Assembly (NCBI GenBank): GCA_017407125.1
Contig: JAFQXE010000034.1
Coordinates: forward strand, 1 to 64,000
DNA from: Thermoguttaceae bacterium
GTDB lineage: Bacteria; Planctomycetota; Planctomycetia; Pirellulales; Thermoguttaceae
DNA length: 64,000 bases
Reading direction: 5' to 3'
Shown: piece after piece, positions 43,906-52,350 of the stretch
Position numbering within the stretch: the stretch's first letter is position 1
How the letters are laid out: every line of letters starts with the position of its first letter
Notes under the pieces: model-generated
Seen by the model: only the letters and a program-made list of their open reading frames with translations
What the model was told of the DNA's origin: nothing
The model's database searches: none
Program-made: the position numbers and the translations under genes

Positions 43906-44111
43906 ATTTGATAAGTAAAACGAACAATGAAACAAAATGTGAGCTCTTTTTTAAAATCTTTTTAAAAAAATTTTTTCGAATCTTGGAGCTATAGTAAATC
44001 TGCTGACGAATTTCTCCATTAATTTTTATTAGCAACGCCTTGAGAATTGATAGTCTATTGCTGCGAATTGGTTTCCAGCTTCTTATATTTGAACAGATAC
44101 GGGGAAATGTT

Positions 44112-44915
44112 TCAGAAAAGGCGGGTGCGGCTGTACAAGGATTCGCCCAAGTCGATTTCAATCTCCTCGACTGGCTCGTCTGATTGAGGAACTGTTACAT
44201 TTAACGTCCAGCCGATAAGAGCTGTGGTAACTATTCCCAACACAGGCAAGAAGCGACTCTTGCCTGTCGCTTTTATTGCCAAGAGCGTCATCGCGCCAGC
44301 AAACGCCCAAAACGACAGAATGAGAGCGTTTTCCAGCGCTGAGAACCACAGCGTTTTGTCAGGGTCGACGGCTGCGTACGACGTCTGCAAGAAAATATAA
44401 TCGAGAATTCCGTTCTTTAAGAACAGATAAAATCCAACGCCGGCAATCGCGGTCGCCGCGAGATGTAGCAGAGATTTTGCGACTCTGCCCGGCTTGAATC
44501 GTCCGAACATTGCAGGGATGTGCAGCCCGACGTGAATTCCCGTCAGGATAAACGCCCAGTAGGACGCTGCCAGATGCGCGGGTCGAACGAACGACGACGG
44601 CGCCATGCCGTAAAGAAACGGCGCAGCGTGAGAGCTCATCGCCAATCCGCAAAACGCTGTCATCGCAAAGGCAATCAGCGTCAATACGAAAACGCCTGTC
44701 ATGACAGCGCGCTGAAGAGTGTATCGACCGGAAAACAGCGACGCATACCAGCGTCTGTTAAACCACTGATGGACGACAAGCAACGCTGTCATCGCGACGC
44801 CATGCCATTCGTGCGCTGCTTCGCTTGACGCGTGATACGCCATCAATTGCGTCAGCATAAGCAGCATCAAGGCGTCGAGAACCAGCCGGACGATTCGATT
44901 TGCTTTGGAAGGCAT
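44112..44915 (-). CDS. DUF4405-like multi-pass membrane protein
   Basis: A 267-aa inner-membrane protein with about seven hydrophobic helices. Histidines lie within or beside helices in pairs suited to haem b ligation: EWHGVAMTALLVVHQW (about 36-51) and HLAASYWAFILTGIHVGLH (about 113-131). This pattern is typical of DUF4405/cytochrome-b-like proteins. It starts 18 bp after the flavodoxin gene stop on the same strand, so the two form an operon, and a membrane electron-transfer role fed by the flavodoxin is a reasonable inference. The last 20 residues are acidic and face one side of the membrane. Confidence 0.82.
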   Translation of the reverse strand: MPSKANRIVRLVLDALMLLMLTQLMAYHASSEAAHEWHGVAMTALLVVHQWFNRRWYASLFSGRYTLQRAVMTGVFVLTLIAFAMTAFCGLAMSSHAAPFLYGMAPSSFVRPAHLAASYWAFILTGIHVGLHIPAMFGRFKPGRVAKSLLHLAATAIAGVGFYLFLKNGILDYIFLQTSYAAVDPDKTLWFSALENALILSFWAFAGAMTLLAIKATGKSRFLPVLGIVTTALIGWTLNVTVPQSDEPVEEIEIDLGESLYSRTRLF

Positions 44916-44933
44916 AAGGGGAACAATCGACTG

Positions 44934-45410
44934 TTACAGAACGCTTTCCGCCCAGGCTTTGAGTTCGTCTTCTAAAACGCTGGAAGCAAATCTCTTTCCG
45001 TCAACGACCGTCGCGCCGGCAGCCAACGCCTGAATGTTTTTAGCGGCGGCGCCCATTGTGTTTCCGCCGGACGTGCAGAAGGGAACGACTTTCTTCCCTC
45101 CGAAATCGTGCGCTTCCATGAACGTGTCGATAATTGACGGTTCCCGATACCACCAGACGGGAAATCCGACGAAAACGACTTCGTACTGCGCCATGTTTTC
45201 CACCTTGGCCTCCATCGCCGGACGGCAGGACCGGTCGTTCATCTCGACAGAACTTCTGCTGTTACTGTCTCGCCAGTTTAAATCCTCCTCCGTATAAAAC
45301 ACTTCCGGTTCAATTTCAAACAGATCCGCGCCGACAGCCGCCGCCAGTTTCTTCGCCACCGACGCCGTTACGCCGCTGGCGCTGAAATACGCTACCAATA
45401 CTTTACTCAT
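44934..45410 (-). CDS. flavodoxin family protein
   Basis: A 158-aa FMN-binding electron-transfer protein. The phosphate-binding loop YFSASGVTASVA (about 8-19) and GFPVWWYREPSII (about 82-94) are those of the flavodoxin_4 type found in anaerobes. PFCTSGGNTMGAAAKNI supplies the second flavin loop. AAGGAG lies 8 bases before the ATG, behind a TTGAAA-16-TATAAT promoter. It is cotranscribed with the membrane protein directly downstream. Confidence 0.93.
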   Translation of the reverse strand: MSKVLVAYFSASGVTASVAKKLAAAVGADLFEIEPEVFYTEEDLNWRDSNSRSSVEMNDRSCRPAMEAKVENMAQYEVVFVGFPVWWYREPSIIDTFMEAHDFGGKKVVPFCTSGGNTMGAAAKNIQALAAGATVVDGKRFASSVLEDELKAWAESVL

Positions 45411-45491
45411 TAAATATCTCCTTTCTTATAACTGGAAGATGTCTTTTCGGTTGATTGTCTAGTAATAATTCACACTTTTTTGAACGATTAA

Positions 45492-45519
45492 ATTATAGCG
45501 CCATTCTTTATTATTTCAA
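45492..45519 (-). promoter_or_regulatory. promoter of the flavodoxin operon
   Basis: On the minus strand TTGAAA (45514-45519) and TATAAT (45492-45497) are 16 bases apart, 80 bp before the flavodoxin ATG. Confidence 0.7.
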
Positions 45520-45633
45520 GCCCACTCTCTCAAGGACGACTAAACTGTCGATAATCCAATCAGAGCTTGACAAATGCAGCAATATATGGTAACATAATAC
45601 AAGTTTTGGTTAAGATATTTCATGTTTGGAATA

Positions 45634-45660
45634 TTGACGAAACTGGGAGCTTTGTATAAA
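45634..45660 (+). promoter_or_regulatory. candidate promoter of the FtsK-gamma-like gene
   Basis: TTGACG (45634-45639), 15 bases, then TATAAA (45655-45660), 37 bp before the ATG. Confidence 0.5.
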
Positions 45661-45697
45661 AATCAGCTTTATTTAATTTATCTACTATTATTATCCC

Positions 45698-46096
45698 ATG
45701 TTGCCGAAAAATATAATCATACTTCCAGCTTTGGATACCGTATCCGAGCAATCATCGTCAATTCAGCTTGAATTGAACGAATGCGTTGGAAAAGGCGAAC
45801 TCTGGATGGCAAAAGACGCCAAGACAGGCGCAACGCGCCCCGTTTTTATTACTCACAGTCAGGAGAAAGCGACAGCGGAAGACACAGATTCCGATATCTC
45901 CGTCATTAAGGAAGACCCGCAGTTTGGTCAAGCGGTTGATTTGTGCGTCAAGAATAAAAAAGTTTCCGTTAGTCTGTTACAAACGGAATTAAATATTGGC
46001 TACGGTCGCGCGAAATCTCTGCTTCAGAGGCTGGAAAATTGTGGTTATATTACTCTTGAAAAGGGGCGTTCGCTCATTTTCGAGGAATCAGAATAG
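45698..46096 (+). CDS. stand-alone FtsK-gamma-like winged-helix protein
   Basis: A 132-aa protein. Its C-terminal 60 residues (about 74-130) match the gamma domain of FtsK/SpoIIIE translocases: DPQFGQAVDLCVKNKKVSVSLLQ, then LNIGYGRAKSLLQRLENCGYI. In FtsK this winged helix reads KOPS sequences and contacts XerD. Here there is no motor domain; residues 1-70 are a polar, Thr/Ser/Asp-rich region of unknown fold. It could be a DNA-binding regulator or a recombination/segregation factor. It has its own promoter and is convergent with fur. No good ribosome site is visible. The domain call is by pattern and fairly strong; the role is inferred. Confidence 0.75.
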   Translation: MLPKNIIILPALDTVSEQSSSIQLELNECVGKGELWMAKDAKTGATRPVFITHSQEKATAEDTDSDISVIKEDPQFGQAVDLCVKNKKVSVSLLQTELNIGYGRAKSLLQRLENCGYITLEKGRSLIFEESE

Positions 46097-46119
46097 AACC
46101 TTCAACGTCAGAACGCCAG

Positions 46120-46545
46120 TTATGCCTGCGCTTTTCGCTGACATTCCGGGCAGACGCCGCGGTACGTAATTTCGCATTCGGTAATCGAAAATCCTGTAGA
46201 CGAGCGGCTTGGATAGGACATCGGGTTCAAATCGGAATCCATGCAGTCTTCTGTCTTGCCGCAAACTTTACAAACAATGTGAGCGTGCGGCGCCGGATTG
46301 CCGTCGTATCGAGCGGAGGAACCGGGATGCAAAACCCGTTGAATGAGTCCTTCGTCCGCCAGCGTTTCCAACGTCCGGTAAACCGTTGCGCGAGAAATAG
46401 TTGGAATCGCCTTTCGCACCGCCATGTAAACCGCGTCTACAGTCGGGTGCGACTTGTCTTCCATGAGCGTTTCATAGACTTGTTGTCGCTGGACGGTAAT
46501 GGACAACCCGCGAGATTTACATTTTTCGTCAAAATTCTGGTTCAT
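46120..46545 (-). CDS. Fur/PerR family transcriptional regulator
   Basis: A 141-aa metal-dependent repressor of the Fur superfamily. The N-terminal winged helix is seen as GLSITVQRQQVYETLMED and TISRATVYRTLETLADEGLI. The metal and dimerisation domain has HAHIVCKVCGKTEDC and a second Cys pair CPEC near the end, so a structural zinc site with four cysteines is complete. Peroxide (PerR) or iron sensing cannot be decided. I use ATG 46545 because the preceding 18 codons do not fit the family. Its TTGACA-16-TATAAT promoter is back to back with that of infA. Confidence 0.92.
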   Translation of the reverse strand: MNQNFDEKCKSRGLSITVQRQQVYETLMEDKSHPTVDAVYMAVRKAIPTISRATVYRTLETLADEGLIQRVLHPGSSARYDGNPAPHAHIVCKVCGKTEDCMDSDLNPMSYPSRSSTGFSITECEITYRGVCPECQRKAQA

Positions 46546-46627
46546 GGATTCAAAACACGGTTGGCAGTGAAATATGGCAAAAGAAACTCTCTTGTCCAAT
46601 ATGAAATCTTTATAAATTTTTTCTCAA

Positions 46628-46655
46628 ATTATACGAAAAAAGAACATTATGTCAA
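46628..46655 (-). promoter_or_regulatory. promoter of the fur-like gene
   Basis: Consensus TTGACA (46650-46655) and TATAAT (46628-46633) on the minus strand, 16 bases apart. Confidence 0.8.
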
Positions 46656-46658
46656 GTT

Positions 46659-46695
46659 AAAACGGGAAACAATATAAAAAATCTCCCGTTTTTTT
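46659..46695. terminator. terminator-like hairpin between divergent promoters
   Basis: AAAACGGGA (46659-46667) pairs with TCCCGTTTT (46684-46692) and is followed by T residues. Because the stem ends in A and T runs it would work in both directions. It separates the fur and infA promoters and could insulate them from read-through. Confidence 0.65.
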
Positions 46696-46727
46696 GGCGT
46701 TTTTTGGAGATTTTTCCTTTGAAATGT

Positions 46728-46755
46728 TTGACACAAAAAGAAAAATCTGTATAAT
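46728..46755 (+). promoter_or_regulatory. infA promoter
   Basis: Consensus TTGACA (46728-46733), 16 bases, TATAAT (46750-46755). Confidence 0.85.
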
Positions 46756-46820
46756 AAATAAAATTTGACTGCAGCGGTTGCAGACAAATTTTTCTTTTGG
46801 TTGTTATCATGAGGTATTGT

Positions 46821-47042
46821 ATGAGTAGCAAAGATGAATTTATTCAGGTTTCTGGAGTTGTCAAAGAAGCCGTTCGCGGAGCGTTTATCGTTCAGCTCGA
46901 CAATTCCGAACACATTGTTACTTGCCGTTTGGCAGGTAAAATGCGAAAAAGCACAATTCGCGTTGTCGCTGGAGATCATGTTACTGTTGCGATTAGTCCG
47001 TACGATCTTGAGCGCGGTCGAATCGTATATCGCGAAAAATAA
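46821..47042 (+). CDS. infA: translation initiation factor IF-1
   Basis: A 73-aa S1-like OB-fold protein that binds the ribosomal A site during initiation. It shows FIQVSGVVKEAVRGAFIVQL, then HIVTCRLAGKMRKSTIRVVAGDHV and the C-terminal VAISPYDLERGRIVYR, the complete IF-1 pattern and the normal length. GAGG lies 7-8 bases before the chosen ATG. Upstream in-frame codons from 46797 are not needed. A consensus promoter precedes it, and the Cys-cluster gene follows after 42 bp. Confidence 0.97.
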   Translation: MSSKDEFIQVSGVVKEAVRGAFIVQLDNSEHIVTCRLAGKMRKSTIRVVAGDHVTVAISPYDLERGRIVYREK

Positions 47043-47084
47043 AATTCAGTTCCTTCTTCTTTACGTAAAATAAGGGAATATTTT

Positions 47085-47525
47085 ATGGCTCAGATTTATA
47101 ATTCGTCGAAAATAGCTCTTACCAAGCCAGATCGGGATTCGTTGCCGGAAGGAATCAATTTATGCGACTACTGCAACGGAAAATGCTGCCGATATTTTGC
47201 CTTGGGTATCGACGCCCCAACGGAATGGGCAGATTTTGAAAACCTTCGATGGTATATTTTGCACGAACACGCCGCCATTTTCACCGAAGACGACAGCTGG
47301 TTTTTGCTCGTTTCGACCAAATGCAAAAACCTGGGCGACGACAACTACTGCAAAAATTACGAACATCGTCCCGACGTTTGCCGCGCCTATTCAACGGAAC
47401 GCTGCGAATACGAAGACAATTGGGTCTACGATAAACTGTTTGACGACTCCGAACAGCTTTACGAATACGCAGAAGCCTTGCTGGGTCCAAAAAAAGAGAA
47501 TTCTTCGTTACGAACTCCGCATTAG
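47085..47525 (+). CDS. YkgJ-type cysteine-cluster protein
   Basis: A 146-aa protein with the zinc/iron-binding cysteine cluster of the YkgJ/YcgN families: CDYCNGKCCRYFAL (about 26-39), then STKCKNLGDDNYCKNYEHRPDVCR and a late Cys in STERC. The family probably binds a metal or Fe-S cluster; the function is not established. AAGGGA precedes the ATG by about 8 bases. The 42-bp gap suggests cotranscription with infA. Confidence 0.85.
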   Translation: MAQIYNSSKIALTKPDRDSLPEGINLCDYCNGKCCRYFALGIDAPTEWADFENLRWYILHEHAAIFTEDDSWFLLVSTKCKNLGDDNYCKNYEHRPDVCRAYSTERCEYEDNWVYDKLFDDSEQLYEYAEALLGPKKENSSLRTPH

Positions 47526-47651
47526 TTTTAACGAGAAGCCATGGATTAAAGCGCGAAGAACGCTCATATTCAAATAATCAGCTTTTTTGAAATAGCAAGC
47601 GTCCGCTCGAAATCCTTGTTCCCTGTTTCTTTATTTTACTCCTGACATTAT

Positions 47652-48956
47652 ATGATTACCCCTCAAACGCTTAAAGGTTTCCGGGATTACCTTCCGGAAA
47701 CGATGATTCCCCGCCGCCAAATTATCAACGCCGCGGCGGAGGTGTACGAATCTTTTGGTTTCGCTCCGATCGACACGCCCGCTCTGGAATATCTGGAAAT
47801 TCTTCAAGGCAAAGGCTCTGACGAAACGGACAAGCAGATGTACAAGTTCCAGGACGCTGGCGGGCGCAACGTCGGCATGCGTTTCGACCTGACGGTGCCG
47901 CTTGCCCGATTTTCGGCTCAGCATATTAACGAACTCGGTACGCCGTTTAAGCGATACCACATCGCCCCGGTTTGGCGCGGAGAGAACACTCAGCACGGGC
48001 GCTATCGCGAGTTCGTACAGTGCGACTTCGACACGATTGGAACAACCGGCGTCGAATCGGATATTGAGGCGGTTTTGGTAATCTACACGCTCTTTTGCCG
48101 ACTCGGATTCAAAGACCAGTTCGTCATTCACGTTAACAACCGCCAGATTCTCAACGGCGTTTTGGAAACGATGAACCTGCGCGACAAGTCGGTTTCCGTT
48201 TTGCGAGCAATCGACAAACTCCCCAAAGTCGGGGCGGAAAAGGTCGTCGAAGAACTCAAGCAAACCGCCGGCGCGACGGACGATCAGTGCGAATCCCTTC
48301 TGGCGATGGCGTCGCTGACCGGAACGAACGACGAGGTTTTGGCTCGGCTTTCGGAGATTGCGGCTCAAAGCGAACTGGCTCAAGCGGGAATCGCCCGACT
48401 GCGTCAGATTCTCGACGGCGCGAAGGCGGCTGGCATTGCCGATTCCGCCGTTCAAATTGACCTGTCCATCGCCCGCGGGCTGGATTACTATACCGGCGTC
48501 ATTTTCGAGACATTCTTAACGGAACTGCCCAAAATCGGGTCGGTCTGTTCCGGCGGTCGATACGACAACCTGGCGGAACTGTACACCAAACAGCAACTGC
48601 CGGGTATCGGCGCGTCGCTGGGCTTGGACAGACTTCTGGCGGCGATGGAAGAACTCGGCAAACTGCCCGACGCCAAAACCCCGGCAGACGTCCTGATTCT
48701 GTTTTTCGACGCGGAACGCCTCAACGACTATATTAAAATGTCGGTTGAACTGCGTAACGCCGGCGTGAAAGTCGAGCTGTATCCGGAACCGAAAAAGATC
48801 AAAGCGCAAATGCAGTACGCAGACCGCAAAGGGTTTAAGTACGTCGTCATTGCCGGCAGCAAAGAGTTTGAAGAGGGCAAAGTCCAGATTAAAAATCTTG
48901 CAGACGGCTCTCAGAAAGACGTCCCTATGACGGAACTTGCCGCCGCGTTCAAATAA
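47652..48956 (+). CDS. hisS: histidyl-tRNA synthetase
   Basis: A 434-aa class II aminoacyl-tRNA synthetase. Motif 1 region begins GFRDYLPETM. Motif 2 is VWRGENTQHGRYREFVQCD (about 109-127). The histidine-binding blocks LDYYTGVIFE and SGGRYDNL follow. Motif 3 is GIGASLGLDRLLAAM. The C-terminal anticodon-binding domain (about 345-434) has VLILFFDAE and the YADRKGFKYVVIAG block. The length is normal for bacterial HisRS. A stem-loop with a T run follows the stop. Confidence 0.97.
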   Translation: MITPQTLKGFRDYLPETMIPRRQIINAAAEVYESFGFAPIDTPALEYLEILQGKGSDETDKQMYKFQDAGGRNVGMRFDLTVPLARFSAQHINELGTPFKRYHIAPVWRGENTQHGRYREFVQCDFDTIGTTGVESDIEAVLVIYTLFCRLGFKDQFVIHVNNRQILNGVLETMNLRDKSVSVLRAIDKLPKVGAEKVVEELKQTAGATDDQCESLLAMASLTGTNDEVLARLSEIAAQSELAQAGIARLRQILDGAKAAGIADSAVQIDLSIARGLDYYTGVIFETFLTELPKIGSVCSGGRYDNLAELYTKQQLPGIGASLGLDRLLAAMEELGKLPDAKTPADVLILFFDAERLNDYIKMSVELRNAGVKVELYPEPKKIKAQMQYADRKGFKYVVIAGSKEFEEGKVQIKNLADGSQKDVPMTELAAAFK

Positions 48957-48990
48957 GCAGGGCAGAATCCAATTAAATCAAAATGAACAT

Positions 48991-49021
48991 CGAGCGCCGG
49001 TTCGACGCTCGCTGTTTTTTT
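48991..49021 (+). terminator. hisS intrinsic terminator
   Basis: CGAGCG (48991-48996) pairs with CGCTCG (49006-49011) and is followed by a run of eight T. Confidence 0.8.
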
Positions 49022-49155
49022 AGCTCTTTTACTTCGTCTGACCGCTGTCGACATGGATAACCGGTCTGGTCGGGTGCGATGATGTTCAGATTCTTAAGAC
49101 GATCTGTAATTTGCGGGAGTCATGGAATATCAATATAGTTCTTTTTCCCTCCCCC

Positions 49156-49183
49156 TTGAATTTTCCCGGGAATTTTATATATT
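49156..49183 (+). promoter_or_regulatory. promoter of the antiporter gene
   Basis: TTGAAT (49156-49161), 16 bases, then TATATT (49178-49183). The spacer contains the palindrome TTCCCGGGAA. The leader to the ATG is about 115 nt; I see nothing else in the gap. Confidence 0.55.
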
Positions 49184-49304
49184 TTTAATGATTGATAGAT
49201 ATATCAATAACAGGGTTTTCTGTCATGAAATATATAGTTGACAGATATCCTCTTTGTTCCTCCCTGATGTTTACTGCAACCCTTTTTATGAAAGGAATGA
49301 TTTC

Positions 49305-51113
49305 ATGAGTCATGAAATTGTCCCCGAAAAAGAACGAAATGACAAACCGGTCATTTTTGCGATTTTCGGCGTAATTGTTTTATATCTTGCTCTGCTGACA
49401 GTTTATAAGAGCGCTTTCTTCGCGACTCATCATGAAGAGCCAGAATCTCAGCCGGCGGCGGCAGAAGCTGTCGCGGACGAAGCAAAACCTGCTGAAACAG
49501 TTTTAGGCGACGACCAGGAACCGTTCGCAACAGCTACGCCAGAACCCGCTGCTGAAGAACAGGCTAACGCCGAAACGCCTGCCGCAGAAACTCCCGCTGC
49601 AGAAGCCCCCGCCGCTGAAAAAGAAGCGGGACCGATTATGCCTCCGTACTGGATGATTATTCCGTTCGCGGCTCTGTTGCTGGCGATTGCTATTTTCCCG
49701 CTCGTTCCGTTTACTGAACACTGGTGGGAAAGCAACCTTCACCGTTTTGAAGTAGCGGCAACGCTTGGCTTTTTGACTTTGATTTATTACGCCTTTATGT
49801 GCGATTTCCCGGTTGAATGCGAGTGGTCGTTCTTCCATGGGGAATACGAACCGACGGGCGGATTCCAGTGGAAAATCGCGTGGGCGATCTTCTGCAACGC
49901 GTTCTTTAACGACTTCGTGCCGTTTATCGTTCTTCTGTTTGCTCTGTTTACCATCGCGGGCGGAATTCGCATCTCCGGCGACCTTAAAGCGTCTCCGGTC
50001 GTCAATACGACAATCATGGGAATCGGCGCGGTTCTGGCGAGTTTCATCGGAACGACCGGCGCGGCGATGCTCTTGATTCGACTTTTGCTCAATACCAACA
50101 AACAGCGTAAGCACGTTGCTCATACTGTTATATTCTTTATCTTCTGCGTGTGCAACTGCGGCGGTTGCCTTCTGCCGATCGGCGACCCGCCTCTGTTCCT
50201 CGGATACCTCCGCGGCGTTCCGTTTATGTGGACGTTCGGTCTGTGGAAAGAATGGCTGTTCGTCAACGGACTGCTGCTGGCGATTTACTTCCTCTGGGAC
50301 AGCTTTATCGCCTATCCGAAAGAAACCGGTCTCGATATTGTCCGAGATAAAATGGAAGTCGTTCCGCTGAAAATTTCCGGTCTTTGGCCGAACGGTCTGC
50401 TGTTGCTGGGCATCGTCCTGTGCGTTGCTCTGTTAGATCCGTCCAAGGCTGTTCCTGGAACCAACTTCGTTCCGCCGGCATACATGCGAGAAGTCTGCCA
50501 GCTGGCGCTGGTCGCGCTCTCCTTGCTGTTGGGAAGCAAACAGGTTCGTACGGAAAACGAGTTCAACTACGGTGCGATTCTGGAAGTTGCCGCGTTGTTC
50601 TTCGGAATCTTTATCTGCATGCAGGTTCCGCTTCAGATCCTCAACGTCAAGGGCGGCGAAATGGGATTCTCCGCGACCGACACGCACAAGTTCTTCTGGG
50701 CGACCGGCTCGCTGTCCTCCGTTTTGGACAACGCCCCGACCTACGTCGTGTTCTATAACACCGGCAAGGCGGTCTGCAAAGAAGAAGCTCACGTTCTTCC
50801 AGGCAAAATCGCCGCGGCAAGCGGAGACGACAAAGCCAAGCTGGAAAAGGAACTCGACGCTCTTAATACAACTATCGTTAAAGGCACTGAAGCTGGCGGC
50901 GGAGTAGGAATTATCGCGTCGCTGCTGGCGGCAGTCTCTTTGGGCGCCGTGTTTATGGGAGCTATGACCTACATCGGCAACGGTCCGAACTTTATGGTCA
51001 AGGCGATTGCCGAAGAAGCCGGCGTTCCGATGCCCAGTTTCTTTGGATACATGGCGTACAGCGTCTGCATCCTCGTTCCGATTTTCCTTGCCATGACGTA
51101 CATTTTCCTGTAG
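49305..51113 (+). CDS. NhaD-type sodium:proton antiporter
   Basis: A 602-aa inner-membrane transporter of the ion-transporter superfamily. The first helix (about 15-37) is separated from the rest by an unusual linker of about 75 residues rich in Ala, Pro and Glu (ETPAAETPAAEAPAAE). About ten further helices follow, with FNDFVPFIVLLFALFTIAGG, SFIGTTGAAMLLIRLLL and CNCGGCLLPIGDPPLFLGYLRG, which match NhaD-family re-entrant blocks. SSVLDNAPTYVVFYNTGKA is the second signature. A charged cytoplasmic-type loop lies at about 495-525. ATG 49305 is chosen because AAAGGA lies 8 bases upstream. Substrate (Na+/H+) is inferred from the family. Confidence 0.85.
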   Translation: MSHEIVPEKERNDKPVIFAIFGVIVLYLALLTVYKSAFFATHHEEPESQPAAAEAVADEAKPAETVLGDDQEPFATATPEPAAEEQANAETPAAETPAAEAPAAEKEAGPIMPPYWMIIPFAALLLAIAIFPLVPFTEHWWESNLHRFEVAATLGFLTLIYYAFMCDFPVECEWSFFHGEYEPTGGFQWKIAWAIFCNAFFNDFVPFIVLLFALFTIAGGIRISGDLKASPVVNTTIMGIGAVLASFIGTTGAAMLLIRLLLNTNKQRKHVAHTVIFFIFCVCNCGGCLLPIGDPPLFLGYLRGVPFMWTFGLWKEWLFVNGLLLAIYFLWDSFIAYPKETGLDIVRDKMEVVPLKISGLWPNGLLLLGIVLCVALLDPSKAVPGTNFVPPAYMREVCQLALVALSLLLGSKQVRTENEFNYGAILEVAALFFGIFICMQVPLQILNVKGGEMGFSATDTHKFFWATGSLSSVLDNAPTYVVFYNTGKAVCKEEAHVLPGKIAAASGDDKAKLEKELDALNTTIVKGTEAGGGVGIIASLLAAVSLGAVFMGAMTYIGNGPNFMVKAIAEEAGVPMPSFFGYMAYSVCILVPIFLAMTYIFL

Positions 51114-51121
51114 TCGACAAC

Positions 51122-51154
51122 GTCTGACGTCCGGCTCCGCGCTGGACGTCAGAC
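51122..51154. terminator. perfect 11-bp hairpin between antiporter and RNase D genes
   Basis: GTCTGACGTCC (51122-51132) pairs perfectly with GGACGTCAGAC (51144-51154) around an 11-base loop. No T tract follows, and the rnd ATG is only 12 bp away, so it may act on rnd translation as well as on the antiporter transcript end. Confidence 0.6.
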
Positions 51155-51166
51155 TGAATTTCTTCT

Positions 51167-52345
51167 ATGATAAATTACGTTGACAATCAAGCGGATTTTT
51201 TCCGGCTTCTTTCCGATCTGGAAGAAAGCCGCTGGATTGCTCTGGATACAGAATTTGTCTCCGAACGCCATTTTCATCCTCAGCTTTGTCTTGTTCAGCT
51301 GGCGTATGAATCTGGAGCCGCAATTCTTGACCCGTTGGCTTTTAAGGATATCAACGCTTTTTGGGAACTGCTGACTCATGGCGATCACGAAACCATTGTT
51401 CACGCTGGCAGAGCGGACTTGGAGTTCTGCATTCTCGCGACGGGGGATTTGCCGCGCAAACTGTTTGACACTCAGTTGGCAGCTGGATTTATTGGCTGCG
51501 ATTACCCGGCGGGCTGCGCCAATCTGATCAGTAAAGTTCTCAAGGTCGCTCTGCCCAATACGGAAACGCGAACGGACTGGACGCGGCGGCCGCTGACTCG
51601 CTCTCAATTGGAATACGGGCTTGACGATGTCCGTTATCTTCATCCCCTGCGAACGTATATCGGCGGCCGAATCAAAAAACTGGGGCGTTTGTCGTGGTTT
51701 GAAGAGGAAATGAACGCCTGGAAAGAAAAGCTGCTGTGGCAGTTCAGTCCGGATCGCTGGGAAAAGCTGGTTCTGAATTCCACCTTTGACCAGCGCAGCC
51801 TGGCAATCGTCCGAGAGCTTTTTTTCTGGCGCGAACGTCGAGCGCAGCTTGCCGACTGTCCAGTCAAACGGATTTTACGAGACGACTTGATTATTGAGCT
51901 GGCGCGCCGTCAGGTTTACGATATTGAGCGCATTAAAGAAGTTCGCGATTTTACTCAGTCCAACTACGCTGGAATTCTGGAGCCGATTTCTGACGTGATT
52001 CGTCACGCTATGCGTCTGCCGAAAAGGGAACTGCCAGAGTTAATGGAACACGATCCAACCTGTAAAATGACTGTTTTGGGGCAGTTGCTTTATTCCGCTC
52101 TGGGAACGATTTGCAAACAAAACAACCTGGCGTGCAATCTGGTTGGCAATCCGTGCGACGTCCGAAAATGGGCTTTGTGGCGTATGAATCCGGAAAAGAA
52201 TATTTCTCAACCGCTTCTGGAACAGGGATGGCGGAAACTGGTCGTGGGACATATTTTTGAAGATCTCATCAACGGAGACATGGTCATTCGCGTTGCGGAC
52301 CCGACCAGTGAAGAACCGCTGGAATTTCTGAAAAAAGTAAAGTGA
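51167..52345 (+). CDS. rnd: ribonuclease D
   Basis: A 392-aa 3'-to-5' exoribonuclease for tRNA and small RNA maturation. The DEDD catalytic set is visible: ALDTEFV (Asp/Glu, about 25-31), VHAGRADLEF (Asp), and YGLDDVRYLHPL (Asp with Tyr, DEDDy type). An HRDC domain follows (about 210-290: FWRERRAQLADCPVKRILRDD), and a second helical region to the end. Length and order are those of RNase D. No ribosome site is visible; a strong hairpin ends 12 bp before the ATG. Confidence 0.92.
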   Translation: MINYVDNQADFFRLLSDLEESRWIALDTEFVSERHFHPQLCLVQLAYESGAAILDPLAFKDINAFWELLTHGDHETIVHAGRADLEFCILATGDLPRKLFDTQLAAGFIGCDYPAGCANLISKVLKVALPNTETRTDWTRRPLTRSQLEYGLDDVRYLHPLRTYIGGRIKKLGRLSWFEEEMNAWKEKLLWQFSPDRWEKLVLNSTFDQRSLAIVRELFFWRERRAQLADCPVKRILRDDLIIELARRQVYDIERIKEVRDFTQSNYAGILEPISDVIRHAMRLPKRELPELMEHDPTCKMTVLGQLLYSALGTICKQNNLACNLVGNPCDVRKWALWRMNPEKNISQPLLEQGWRKLVVGHIFEDLINGDMVIRVADPTSEEPLEFLKKVK

Positions 52346-52350
52346 TAGAT

